A stretch of 64,000 bases of DNA from the NCBI GenBank assembly GCA_963674625.2, contig CAXXXO010000004.1, positions 620,001 through 684,000 of the forward strand. The letters are read 5' to 3'. Positions 56,677-64,000 of this stretch are shown here, piece after piece (position 1 is the first letter of the stretch; each line of letters begins with the position of its first letter). Origin of the DNA: JALHFZ01 sp963674625. Its GTDB lineage: Bacteria; Synergistota; Synergistia; Synergistales; Aminobacteriaceae. A program made the position numbers and the translations under genes. The notes beneath the pieces were generated by a model, which was not told where the DNA came from, ran no database searches, and saw nothing but the letters and a program-made list of their open reading frames with translations.

Positions 56677-57558
56677 CTATTTGTCGTAGATCTTGTAGAG
56701 GGCCTGAGTGCCGTCGTCGGCGCACCCCTCGGCGGCCAGTTCTTCGTAGAGGGCGTAGGCCTGCCTCAGTCCCGGTGTCCGAAGGCCCATCCTGTCGACC
56801 TCCTCCAGGGCGATCTTCATGTCCTTGAGAAAGTGCTTGACGAAAAAGCCCGGGGCGAAGTTTCCGGCGAGGATCCGGGGAGCAAGGTTCGACAGGGACC
56901 AGCTTCCCGCCGCACCGCCGGAGATGCTCGACAGGAGCAGTTCCGGATCGAGGCCGGCGCGCTTTCCGTAGACCAGGGCTTCGCAGACCCCCATCATCCC
57001 CGAGGCGATGGCGATCTGGTTGGCCATCTTGGCATGCTGTCCGCTTCCGTGTCCTCCCTGGAGGACGATGTTCTTTCCCAGGAGTTCGAGAAGGGGCAGG
57101 ACCGAATCGAAGGCCTCCCGCTCTCCTCCGGCCATGATGGAGAGAGTTCCCTCCCGGGCGCCCCTGTCCCCTCCCGAGACGGGAGCGTCGAGAACGGCAA
57201 GGCCCTTTTTCGCCCCCTCTCCGGCAATCCGGACCGCAAGGGAGGGGCTCGAGGTGGTCATGTCGATCAGGACAGTCCCTGGCCGGGCGGCGCTCACAAT
57301 TCTTCCCGCACCGAGATAGAGATCCTCCACGTCCCCGGGATACCCCACAATGGAGATGACCACGTCGCTTTTCTCCGCGAGGGCCCTGGGGCTCTCCGCC
57401 CGGACGGCTCCCCGGGTGAGAAGGTCGAGTCCCTTCTCCTTCGAGCGGTTGTAGACGAGCAGATCATATCCTCCCTCGAGAATATGCCCCGCCATGCTGT
57501 GCCCCATAACGCCGAGGCCGACGAATCCGACCACGGTATGCCCCTTTTCGAGTTTCAT
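56677..57558 (-). CDS. 3-hydroxyisobutyrate dehydrogenase/2-hydroxy-3-oxopropionate reductase family protein
   Basis: 293-aa beta-hydroxyacid dehydrogenase. Rossmann GLGVMGHSMAGHIL near the N-terminus, NRSKEKG after beta2 (an NADP-preferring pattern), DAPVSGGDRGAREGTLSIM in the substrate region, and the catalytic Lys in GQHAKMANQ. Substrate (tartronate semialdehyde, 3-hydroxyisobutyrate or other) unclear. Divergent from the aldolase. Confidence 0.92.
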   Translation of the reverse strand: MKLEKGHTVVGFVGLGVMGHSMAGHILEGGYDLLVYNRSKEKGLDLLTRGAVRAESPRALAEKSDVVISIVGYPGDVEDLYLGAGRIVSAARPGTVLIDMTTSSPSLAVRIAGEGAKKGLAVLDAPVSGGDRGAREGTLSIMAGGEREAFDSVLPLLELLGKNIVLQGGHGSGQHAKMANQIAIASGMMGVCEALVYGKRAGLDPELLLSSISGGAAGSWSLSNLAPRILAGNFAPGFFVKHFLKDMKIALEEVDRMGLRTPGLRQAYALYEELAAEGCADDGTQALYKIYDK

Positions 57559-57588
57559 GCCGCCACCTCCGCTGAGAATATGATTTTT

Positions 57589-57637
57589 CCGGGCACCTTT
57601 CCCGGCATAATGGGGTACAATAGAGAAAAGTGCCCGG
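57589..57637. promoter_or_regulatory. inverted repeat around a possible aldolase promoter
   Basis: CCGGGCAC (57589-57596) and GTGCCCGG (57630-57637) flank a TACAAT -10-like box (57616-57621). The arms extend imperfectly (CTTT/AAAA). Operator-like, about 50-100 bp before the aldolase ATG. Confidence 0.45.
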
Positions 57638-57692
57638 GGAAAGGCATTTTCATTCTACCCCCGAGCCTATCGATTGAGAAGGAGGCAGATCC

Positions 57693-58754
57693 ATGAACAC
57701 TATGGAACGAATTCAGCAGCTGCTCGGAGACGAGGGGAAGGATCTCCTCGAACACAGGTGCGGGACCATCGGGAAAGAGATGCTTCATCTTCCCGGACCG
57801 GATTTCGTTGACAGGGTGACTGCGATAACTGACCGTCCTACCCCCGTTCTGCGCTCTCTTTCAACCCTCTTCGGGTCGGGACGGCTTGCGGGTACGGGCT
57901 ATCTCTCCATTCTCCCCGTGGACCAGGGAATAGAACATTCCGCCGGAGCGAGCTTCGCCCCCAACCCCATCTACTTCGATCCCGAGAATATCGTGAAGCT
58001 GGCCGTGGAAGCCGGGTGTAACGCCGTGGCGAGCACCTACGGCGTCCTGGCCTCGGTGGCGAGAAAATACGCCCACAAAATCCCCTTCGTGATGAAGATC
58101 AACCACAACGAACTGCTCACCTACCCCAACAAATACGACCAGATCCTCTTCGCCTCGGTGGAACAGGCCTGGGACATGGGCGCGGTGGCGGTGGGGGCAA
58201 CGATCTATTTCGGAAGCGAGGAATCGGACCGGCAGATCCAGGAGGTCAGCTCCGCCTTCGAGATGGCCCATTCCCTGGGCATGGCGACGATTCTGTGGTG
58301 CTACCTCAGGAACAACGCCTTCAAGACCGCCGAGAAGGACTACCACGTGGCCGCAGACCTCACGGGGCAGGCGAACCATCTCGGCGTCACCATCGGCGCC
58401 GACATCATCAAGCAGAAGCTTCCCGAGAACAACGGCGGCTTCACCGCCCTGAAATTCGGCAAGACGGCGAAGGCCGTCTACGAGAAGCTGTCGAGCGATC
58501 ACCCAATTGACCTCACCCGGTACCAGGTGGCGAACTGCTACATGGGAAGGGCGGGGCTGATCAATTCCGGCGGCGCCTCAGCCGGAGAGAGCGACATCGC
58601 CGAGGCCGTCAAGACCGCCGTGATCAACAAGCGAGCCGGCGGGACGGGACTGATCCTGGGCCGGAAGGCCTTCCAGCGTCCCATGAAGGACGGAGTGGAG
58701 GTCATCCATGCCGTTCAGGACGTCTATCTCGCGAAAGAGGTGACCATAGCCTAG
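57693..58754 (+). CDS. class I fructose-bisphosphate aldolase (DhnA/FbaB type)
   Basis: 353-aa Schiff-base aldolase of the archaeal/bacterial DhnA type: GTGYLSILPVDQGIEHSAG near the start, VMKINHNELLTYPN (Lys region), ALKFGKTAKA and a C-terminal phosphate-binding GGTGLILGRKAFQRP. Cleaves fructose-1,6-bisphosphate in glycolysis. GAAGGAGG precedes the ATG. The 3' end overlaps the convergent fusion gene by 53 bp. Confidence 0.92.
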   Translation: MNTMERIQQLLGDEGKDLLEHRCGTIGKEMLHLPGPDFVDRVTAITDRPTPVLRSLSTLFGSGRLAGTGYLSILPVDQGIEHSAGASFAPNPIYFDPENIVKLAVEAGCNAVASTYGVLASVARKYAHKIPFVMKINHNELLTYPNKYDQILFASVEQAWDMGAVAVGATIYFGSEESDRQIQEVSSAFEMAHSLGMATILWCYLRNNAFKTAEKDYHVAADLTGQANHLGVTIGADIIKQKLPENNGGFTALKFGKTAKAVYEKLSSDHPIDLTRYQVANCYMGRAGLINSGGASAGESDIAEAVKTAVINKRAGGTGLILGRKAFQRPMKDGVEVIHAVQDVYLAKEVTIA

Positions 58755-60501
58755 CCCCTGCGGACCGGGAGGCCTCGAGGAGCCCCTTGAAGAAGGCCCG
58801 GACGTTCTCCCCCAGGAGGCGAGTGTTGTACCCTCCCTCCTGAACCACGAGGACCGGAAGGGCCAGGGATCCGATGAGCCGTCCGTTGTTCTCGAAGTCC
58901 CGGGCGGCGAGGCACCAGCTTCCCGTGGGGTCTTTCCGGCAGGTATCCCCGCCGAAGGGGACCACGAGAAAGGCGGCGTTGTGTTTTTCGATCCGCCGGA
59001 TCGCCTTCCGCAGAGCCTCAAGGTAATCCTGGGGAGTGATCTTTTCAGGGAGAGGGATGTTGAGGTTGAAGCCTCGCCCCTCTCCTTCTCCTTTTTCGTC
59101 CTCGAACCCCGAGAAATAGGGGTAGGCGAACCGGGGGTGCCCGTGGATTGATACGGTGAGGACGTCCCTTCGATTGTTGAAGATGTCCTGGTGGCCGTTG
59201 CCGTGGTGGTAGTCTATGTCGAGCATGGCTACGGGGCCGTAGGCGGAGAGATATTCCGCCGCCGCGGAGGCGCTGTTGAAGTAGCAGAACCCCCCGAAGA
59301 GCCGCCGCTCGGCATGGTGTCCGGGCGGCCGGACAAGTGCGTAGGCCAGGTGGCGCCCCTCCACGAGGGCCTGGGCTCCCGAGAGGGCGCAGTCCACGCT
59401 TCCGAGGGCGGCGAGGAAGGCGTTTTTGTTCAGGGGCGTGAAGGTGTCCATGCAGAAATACCCCGCTCTCACGGAGAGATCCTGGGGAGGCCGGGCGGCG
59501 TTCCGGACGGGGAAGACGTAGGGGTAGACCGACTGCCCCTCCGGCAGGGAGAGACAGACCTTCCGCAGGTAGGAGTAGAAGACGGCGCTGTGGATCTTCA
59601 GGATGTGACGTTCGCCGTAGTGGCGGAACTTCTGCTCGGAGAAGAGCCCCGAGGGCTGAATTTTCCTGAGGATGGCCTCCACCCGCACCGGAGCCTCCAC
59701 GTACCCCCGCTCATGAACGTGGTGGATGGCGTGGTCCCGGTTGACGAAGAGGGCAATCCGCTCGCTCTCGGGGATGTCCGGGGCGATTTCGAGTTTTGCG
59801 GGGGCGGGAAGGTACCGCAGAGGACGGAGCTTCACCGGATCATCCGTGAAGGAATTTACCACCATCCGGATATATTCCGGCGAACAGAGGGCCCCGTATT
59901 TTTTTCCGAGGATGGCGGCCACGATGAGCCTGGCCTTCTCTCTCCTGAGAGGTTCGTTTCTTCCGAGACCGTCGAAGACGAGATAAGGAGGGTTGTCCCC
60001 TTCCGGTTCGAGGGGGGTCTCGTATTTCGTCCCGATGACCGGGGTGGCGCCGTACCGCTCGTAAAAGCGGAGGCGGGCCATGTTCTGCTTTCTCACCGCC
60101 TCGTCCCGGCTGAGGGCCGGATCGTCGGGGAGGCACTCGAAAAAGAGTCCCATGCACCCCAGGTCCAAGGCCTCCTTGCGCACCCTCTCGTAGAGAATTC
60201 CGCCGAGCCCCCCGCCGGGCTCTCCCCCTGCCACGGCCATATAGTCGAGCCAGCAGTATTTCAGGAGGATGTCGTGAAGGACGAGGGCAAACCCCTGGAC
60301 GTTCCCGGCCCCCTTCTCGGCAACGAAGAGCATGGTCTGAAAGCCGTACTTGATCTGGTTGCGGAGCTTTTCGGGGATGGACTGCACGTCCTCCGGGCGC
60401 ACTCCGGGAAACTGCTCCCCCATGATCTTCCTGACCCCTTCGATGGCCCTGGCGTTGGCCGGGGAGAGATCGTCGTAGACCCTGCGGATGCGGAACACCA
60501 T
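58702..60501 (-). CDS. GNAT acetyltransferase - histone deacetylase-family fusion protein
   Basis: 599-aa bifunctional protein. Residues about 1-190 are a GNAT-like domain (YMAVAGGEPGGGLGGILYERV in the acetyl-CoA loop; ARLRFYERYGATPV). Residues about 250-580 are an HDAC/acetylpolyamine-amidohydrolase domain with RPPGHHA, the zinc ligands in DIDYHHGNGHQ and FGGDTCRKDPTGSW, and the catalytic Tyr in EGGYN. One part adds and the other removes acetyl groups. Cytoplasmic. 10 nt after the NimA-like gene; they may be one transcript. Confidence 0.92.
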   Translation of the reverse strand: MVFRIRRVYDDLSPANARAIEGVRKIMGEQFPGVRPEDVQSIPEKLRNQIKYGFQTMLFVAEKGAGNVQGFALVLHDILLKYCWLDYMAVAGGEPGGGLGGILYERVRKEALDLGCMGLFFECLPDDPALSRDEAVRKQNMARLRFYERYGATPVIGTKYETPLEPEGDNPPYLVFDGLGRNEPLRREKARLIVAAILGKKYGALCSPEYIRMVVNSFTDDPVKLRPLRYLPAPAKLEIAPDIPESERIALFVNRDHAIHHVHERGYVEAPVRVEAILRKIQPSGLFSEQKFRHYGERHILKIHSAVFYSYLRKVCLSLPEGQSVYPYVFPVRNAARPPQDLSVRAGYFCMDTFTPLNKNAFLAALGSVDCALSGAQALVEGRHLAYALVRPPGHHAERRLFGGFCYFNSASAAAEYLSAYGPVAMLDIDYHHGNGHQDIFNNRRDVLTVSIHGHPRFAYPYFSGFEDEKGEGEGRGFNLNIPLPEKITPQDYLEALRKAIRRIEKHNAAFLVVPFGGDTCRKDPTGSWCLAARDFENNGRLIGSLALPVLVVQEGGYNTRLLGENVRAFFKGLLEASRSAGARLWSPLSRDRRPERHG

Positions 60502-60511
60502 GCTCCCCTCC

Positions 60512-60991
60512 TCAGGCGGGGCGGCGGGCTTTCCCCGTCCGCTCCTCCCAGTCGAGGCGCAGCACCGTCACCGAGGCCAGCTCGGGAGGGGTAAAGACAT
60601 GGGAGAAATCCGCCCCTGCGCATTTTTTCATCAGGGCCGTCATGGCCTCTCCCTTTTCCTCCTCCGATTCGACCAATGAGATCGCGCCGAAGAGCAGAAC
60701 GCTCCGGTAGGTCATCCCCCATCCGCAGGCCCGGGGAGCGGAGACGAGCTCCATGTCCGTCTCCGCGGAGAAGCAGGCCCTGGGGTTCTTCCGGAGGATA
60801 TCGAGCTTTCTGCCCTCATGGGCGCAGTGAAGATACACGGCCCCGTTCAGGGGCGCAAAGTTCATGGGCAGAACGTAGGGCTCCCCTTCGTCGCAGAGCC
60901 CCAGGTGTCCCACGACGGCCTTGTCGAGAATCTCGTCCAGTTCCGCGCCGTCCGTCACTTCTCTGTCCTTCCGGCGAATCGGATGTGCCAT
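60512..60991 (-). CDS. pyridoxamine 5'-phosphate oxidase family (NimA-like) flavoprotein
   Basis: 159-aa FMN-binding split barrel: IRRKDREVTD near the start, VGHLGLCDEGEPYVLPMNFA, LHCAHEGRKLDIL and ACFSAET, as in nitroimidazole-resistance (NimA) proteins. It probably reduces nitro or other small compounds. Upstream of the GNAT-HDAC gene on the same strand. Confidence 0.9.
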   Translation of the reverse strand: MAHPIRRKDREVTDGAELDEILDKAVVGHLGLCDEGEPYVLPMNFAPLNGAVYLHCAHEGRKLDILRKNPRACFSAETDMELVSAPRACGWGMTYRSVLLFGAISLVESEEEKGEAMTALMKKCAGADFSHVFTPPELASVTVLRLDWEERTGKARRPA

Positions 60992-61200
60992 GGCTCTCCT
61001 CCTCTTTGAACGTTCTATGGGTTTTCTGCTGACGGCTGCATTCCGATTCCGTCATTTTTCTTTCCCTTATTGCCTTCCCTGCCCGCTGTAGAAGGGCACA
61101 CCCGGCGGCTCGGGGAAGCTGGTTTTGCTATGGTATCATACATAAAGGAGAAAAGAGATCGGCTTTCCCTTTCCGCCGGTTCGACGAATTGGAGGACCCC

Positions 61201-61476
61201 ATGCTTGAACGCATCGTCATCATCGCCCTCGGCACTGTTTTTTTCTACCTCGTGCGGTTCAAAATAGTCAGGAAACCCTATTCTCCCCTGAAGTCGGGGA
61301 TCGTCGCCGCCCTCATCATGGTGGCGGGAATCCAGTTTCACTACCATTATCTCCCCTACGAGACCTTCCGGGGGGGGATCACCTACACATCCCTCGGATT
61401 TATAGCATTCCTCATCTTCCAGTACGGCTACCGCAAGAGCAAATCATCCGGCCGGCAGGAGAGGAGCAAAGAGTAG
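61201..61476 (+). CDS. small membrane protein of unknown function
   Basis: 91 aa with three hydrophobic stretches (RIVIIALGTVFFYLV; SGIVAALIMVAGIQF; YTSLGFIAFLIFQYG) and a basic C-terminal tail (YRKSKSSGRQERSKE). GGAGG five bases before ATG 61201. Not recognised. Convergent with the ClC gene, three bases apart. Confidence 0.75.
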   Translation: MLERIVIIALGTVFFYLVRFKIVRKPYSPLKSGIVAALIMVAGIQFHYHYLPYETFRGGITYTSLGFIAFLIFQYGYRKSKSSGRQERSKE

Positions 61477-61479
61477 CCC

Positions 61480-63036
61480 TTACCCCTCTTTTTCCGGGCC
61501 GCAGATTTCCGTGAGGGCCAGCAGGGCCTCCCGAACGCCGGCTGCCTCAGGAGCGTCCGCAAGGGCGGTGATCCGGTCCCCCGCCAGCAGAACCGTATCA
61601 CCCCGGGGAAGAATTTCCTCCCCTGAGCGGGAAACGCTCACGAGAAGGCACCCCCCGGGAAGATCCGCATTCCGGACTTCCACTCCGTCGAGGGGGGCTC
61701 CCGGACAGATCTGCCCCTCCAGCAGCACTTTCCCTTCAGTCATTTTGTCCTTTTTCCGATACTGCAGCAGCCTGTTCCTGAGAGATTCGTAAATGGGCTC
61801 CGACTTCAGGAGGTCCGCTGCGGCATGGGCAGCCAGTGCCACGACCGAGAGGGACAGCATCTGGGAGAAGGAACCCGTCATCTCGGTTATCAGGACGATG
61901 CCCGTGATGGGAGCCCGGACGACGGCAGTGAAAAAACCCGCCATTCCCGCAAAAAGAAAATTGATCGACAGGGCGGGATCCAGCCCGAAGACCAGGGTGG
62001 CGGCGCTTCCGTAGAGGGCGCCGAGGGCAGCCCCCAGGGCGAGCATGGGAAGGAATATTCCTCCCGGGGCGCCCGAGCCGAAACAAAGGGCAGTAAAGAG
62101 CAGCTTGGCGGCAAAAAAAAGAAAGAGGACTGCCGGTGAATAGCTTCCGCGGCCGATGCTCTCCACGAGGATCTGGCCGCCGCCGAGGATCTCAGGAAGA
62201 AATGGGCCTATAGCCAGGGCTGCGAGAACCGGGATGAGGATCTTCAGGAAAAGAGAGAGGCGCAGTTTTTCGTAGAACCCCTGGAAGGCAAGAATGACCC
62301 GGCAGAAGAGGGCCCCTCCCGCTCCGCAGAGGATCCCCAGAAGAAGAAAATGGAGATACCCCCCGAGGGGAAGAGAGGGATGTGGAGCGACGGGAAAGAA
62401 GGCCCCAGACCCGAAGAAGTTTTTCGACACCACGTCCGCCGCCAGGGAGGCCGTCATGGCCGAGAGAAGAATCAGGGGAGAAAAGCTCTTGTGGATCTCC
62501 TCGAGGACGAAAAGCACACCCGCCAGGGGGGCGTTGAAGACGGCGGAGATGCCCGCAGCGGCGCCGCAGGTGAGGAAGAGCCTCTCCTCCAGCCTGGAGG
62601 TCCTTCCGAGCCTTGCCGCTCCCTTCCCCACTGCCGCGCCGATCTGGACGGACGGTCCTCCCCTGCCGAGGGAAAGCCCCAGGGCGATGGCAAGGACCCC
62701 TCCGGTGAATTTCGTCCACAGAACCCGCCAGGGATTCATGGAGATCTGCCCGAGGAGTTCCGCCTCCACCTGGGGAATTCCTCCCCCCCGGGCCAGGGGC
62801 TCCCGCTCCATGAGCCTCGCGATGATCCAGGCTCCGGCGCACCATGCTGCCGCGATGAACACAAAGGGGAAGGGTGAAGTTCCCCCGAGGGCGGCGAGGG
62901 AGAATTTCTCCCCGTGCCCCAGCAGCACCCGGTACAGGGAGGCCGCGAATCCCGCGGCGGCCCCGAGGACAATTCCCCGGCCGATGAGAACGGCCCGGAA
63001 GCGCCCTCCTCCGGTTAATATACGATAGGAACCCAT
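61480..63036 (-). CDS. ClC-family chloride transporter/channel with C-terminal TrkA_C domain
   Basis: 518-aa ClC protein with about 18 membrane helices and a cytoplasmic TrkA_C domain (about 440-510). The Cl-binding signatures are partly altered: GGGIPQVEAEL in place of GSGIP, and GRGGPSVQIG in place of GREGP, so the gating glutamate is Gly126. GAPGGIFLPMLALG (GxFxP) is intact. Loss of that glutamate suggests a passive or differently gated channel. Confidence 0.92.
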   Translation of the reverse strand: MGSYRILTGGGRFRAVLIGRGIVLGAAAGFAASLYRVLLGHGEKFSLAALGGTSPFPFVFIAAAWCAGAWIIARLMEREPLARGGGIPQVEAELLGQISMNPWRVLWTKFTGGVLAIALGLSLGRGGPSVQIGAAVGKGAARLGRTSRLEERLFLTCGAAAGISAVFNAPLAGVLFVLEEIHKSFSPLILLSAMTASLAADVVSKNFFGSGAFFPVAPHPSLPLGGYLHFLLLGILCGAGGALFCRVILAFQGFYEKLRLSLFLKILIPVLAALAIGPFLPEILGGGQILVESIGRGSYSPAVLFLFFAAKLLFTALCFGSGAPGGIFLPMLALGAALGALYGSAATLVFGLDPALSINFLFAGMAGFFTAVVRAPITGIVLITEMTGSFSQMLSLSVVALAAHAAADLLKSEPIYESLRNRLLQYRKKDKMTEGKVLLEGQICPGAPLDGVEVRNADLPGGCLLVSVSRSGEEILPRGDTVLLAGDRITALADAPEAAGVREALLALTEICGPEKEG

Positions 63037-63152
63037 TCCAGCACCTTCTCACGGGGCATTGCCCCGGGGTGAGTTTCAATAAAAAACCCTGGAGCGCCGG
63101 CTTCAGGGAAAGGGGCGCTCCCGACCTATTCTACGGGCATATACCGGTCGTT

Positions 63153-64000
63153 TTACAGTTCCGGTTCGAGAAGCTCCTTCACCGCATCAAGACAGTCCCG
63201 GATGGGGAGGTTCTGGGGACACTTCACCTCGCAGGCCCCGCATTTCACGCAGTCGCTTGCCCTTGCACCTGACCTGACGAAAACCGGGTAAGTCTGCCGG
63301 GCCTTCTCCACGTCGTCGAACATGAAGGCCATGTTGTATCGGTTGAAGCATTCCGGGATGTTGACCCCCGCAGGACAGGGCATGCAGTACTGGCATCCCG
63401 TGCAGAGCACTTTCATCCGGTTTCGGTATTCTTTCTTCACCCGGCCGACCATTTCCTTCTCGGCCGCCGTGAGGGAGGAAGGCTCCGCCCCTTCGACGGA
63501 GGCAAGGTTGTCCGCAAGATCTTCCTCCGTGGTCATGCCGCTGAGGACCACCTTCACCTCTGGATGATCCCATATCCACCGGAGGGCCCATCCGGCAGGA
63601 GAGAGCTTCTTCGGAGATTCCTTCCAGATGGAGCGGATATCCTCCGGGACGTTGGCCGCGAGGTTCCCTCCCCGGAGGGGCTCCATGATCACCAGGCCGA
63701 GATTTCTTTCCGCGGCGTACTTCAGCCCTTCAGTGCCGGCCTGGTATTCCGTGTCGAGGAAGTTGTACTGGATCTGGCAGAAATGCCAGGGGTAGGCGTC
63801 GACGATTTTCTTGAACAGGGGAAGCTGGTCGTGAAAGGAGAACCCTGCCCTGCGGATCCGGCCGTCCGAGAGCGCCCGGTCGAGAAAGGCGGCATAGTCG
63901 TTGTTCTCCAGGATGTCCCAACGGTCCTGGTTCAGGGAATGGAGAAGATAGTAGTCGATATGGTCCGTCTGAAGCCTTTCAAGCTGCTCGCCGAGGTAGC
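63153..64000 (-). CDS. aldo/keto reductase with C-terminal [4Fe-4S] ferredoxin domain (partial)
   Basis: The 5' end is beyond the right edge; 282 codons are visible. Aldo/keto reductase barrel (DHIDYYLLHSLNQDRWD; GFSFHDQLPLFKKI; IMEPLRGGNLAANVP) followed by two cluster motifs, CTGCQYCMPCPAGV and CVKCGACEVKCPQ. This AKR-ferredoxin layout is common in anaerobes. Substrate unknown. Confidence 0.9.
   Translation of the reverse strand, partial: YLGEQLERLQTDHIDYYLLHSLNQDRWDILENNDYAAFLDRALSDGRIRRAGFSFHDQLPLFKKIVDAYPWHFCQIQYNFLDTEYQAGTEGLKYAAERNLGLVIMEPLRGGNLAANVPEDIRSIWKESPKKLSPAGWALRWIWDHPEVKVVLSGMTTEEDLADNLASVEGAEPSSLTAAEKEMVGRVKKEYRNRMKVLCTGCQYCMPCPAGVNIPECFNRYNMAFMFDDVEKARQTYPVFVRSGARASDCVKCGACEVKCPQNLPIRDCLDAVKELLEPEL

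Noticed and set aside
1..64000. tRNA, rRNA, CRISPR arrays, transposases, phage or attachment sites
   Set aside because: None recognised on either strand; repeats found are short hairpins or a single tandem duplication.

Overview
The window is GC-rich, densely packed chromosomal DNA from an anaerobic, amino-acid-fermenting, diderm bacterium. Electron-confurcating-type NADH dehydrogenase modules, a TAXI-type TRAP importer feeding an aminotransferase/CoA-transferase/thiolase operon, a D. gigas-type molybdenum aldehyde oxidoreductase, a full type II secretion operon and two in-frame UGA (selenocysteine) genes together suggest the phylum Synergistota. That is an inference: there is no rRNA, tRNA, CRISPR array, insertion sequence or phage in the window. 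Genes are often coupled by 4-nt stop/start overlaps.

Layout. 1-4.6 kb (minus): NuoE/HndB/NuoF/NuoG-like NADH:acceptor oxidoreductase, cut by the left edge. 4.8-6.2 kb (plus): molybdopterin-binding protein and a Fur-family regulator; convergent ketopantoate reductase. 7.2-9.2 kb: two divergent selenoprotein genes, an exported MsrA (Sec45) and a small thioredoxin-like protein (Cys17-Sec18) that follows a flavodoxin/ferredoxin (EFR1) gene. 9.2-11.0 kb: membrane transporter-like protein and OsmC. 11.0-11.6 kb: non-coding, hairpin-rich, with a decayed copy of the C-terminus of the nearby AMP-ligase gene. 12.1-19.2 kb: five coupled genes, molybdenum aldehyde oxidoreductase (Glu869 conserved) followed by DVU_1558/1557/1555/1553-type accessory genes. 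19.4-30.6 kb: a twelve-gene operon with gspJKLMNC-pseudopilin-DEFG headed by a DUF2156 gene. 31-34 kb: hybrid sensor kinase. 34-38.7 kb: EamA transporter, and a Tat operon (tatA, tatC) downstream of a Tat-signal DUF362 protein and a NapH-like polyferredoxin with an internal twin-arginine motif. 38.9-47 kb: RpiR-type regulator with a perfect 22-bp operator, then a catabolic operon predicted to import a beta-amino acid and convert it to acetyl-CoA units. 47-49.7 kb: two coupled genes, both broken: a carnitine/choline acyltransferase and a betaine/carnitine-type binding protein. 50-52.2 kb: CorA with a candidate Mg-sensing leader peptide, GIY-YIG protein, MntP. 52.3-56.6 kb: a c-di-GMP module (HD-GYP protein with degenerate GGDEF, FlK-type thioesterase, c-di-GMP-I riboswitch plus terminator, chemoreceptor). 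56.7-64 kb: metabolic and housekeeping genes, including a GNAT-HDAC fusion, a ClC protein lacking the gating glutamate and a ferredoxin-type aldo/keto reductase cut by the right edge.

Most notable are the divergent selenoprotein pair with an electron-donor gene between them, the Mo-hydroxylase accessory operon with its decayed paralogue, the beta-amino-acid operon, the corA leader ORF and the c-di-GMP riboswitch module.
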